DNA from: a bacterium
GTDB taxonomy: Bacteria; Babelota; Babeliae; Babelales; RVW-14
Length of the DNA: 12,457 nt
Direction of reading: 5' to 3'
NCBI GenBank assembly: GCA_030432505.1
Contig: JAUIHA010000010.1
Location: 1-12,457, forward strand
The notes under the pieces were generated by a model, which saw nothing but the letters and a program-made list of their open reading frames with translations, searched no databases and had not been told where the DNA came from. The stretch's first letter is position 1, and the number at the start of each line of letters is the position of its first letter. Below are positions 12,425 to 12,457 of the stretch, in pieces. The position numbers and the translations under genes are program-made.

Positions 12425-12457
12425 TTATATAACTTTCTGTATTTTATCATATAACAT

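Overview
The window is AT-rich and densely coding, with short intergenic gaps, strong Shine-Dalgarno sites and intrinsic terminators, so it is bacterial. Signal peptides, a TolC-type outer membrane protein and large secreted coiled-coil proteins point to a two-membrane (diderm) cell. ThyX in place of ThyA, EamA-type carriers, lectin-like eukaryote-flavoured folds (tectonin propeller, beta-trefoil) and many small secreted proteins of no known family resemble what is known of host-associated, genome-reduced bacteria such as Candidatus Dependentiae (TM6). That placement is an inference from gene content, not from a marker gene.

Layout. (1) 1-254: the last codons of an IS110-type transposase enter at the left edge, followed by a non-coding stretch with a perfect 8-bp hairpin and a promoter. 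(2) 255-1937, plus strand: a secreted glycerophosphodiester phosphodiesterase, then two tandem, overlapping Nudix hydrolases. The ribosome site and start codon of the first Nudix gene lie in one arm of a 12-bp inverted repeat. (3) 2001-6036, minus strand: a two-gene operon for large exported proteins. Each has a different N-terminal beta-rich binding module (six-bladed tectonin-like propeller; three-fold beta-trefoil) joined to a related long Gln/Ala-rich coiled coil. The second ends in a Pro/Gln-rich linker and a 53-residue tract that is almost pure Lys/Arg. (4) 6211-6885, minus: a multipass membrane protein with an operator-like dyad at its promoter. (5) 7071-8857, plus: thyX and dcd, the dTMP synthesis pair, followed by a small Cys-containing exported protein and a terminator. 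(6) 8926-9761, plus: two more small exported proteins of unknown family. (7) 9804-12280, minus: an EamA-type transporter behind a possible structured leader RNA, and upstream of it a TolC-family outer membrane protein. (8) 12301-12424: a palindromic intergenic repeat.

How the genes fit together. Dcd makes dUTP from dCTP and ThyX methylates dUMP to dTMP; the intervening dUTPase is not in the window. The Nudix pair may clean up or regulate nucleotides. The phosphodiesterase can release glycerol-3-phosphate from exported phospholipid head groups. The two coiled-coil proteins look like a co-produced surface or periplasmic structure with two binding heads, and are the best candidate here for an undescribed system. 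The other notable candidate is the leader RNA before the EamA gene, which has two mutually exclusive helices and a U-tract.
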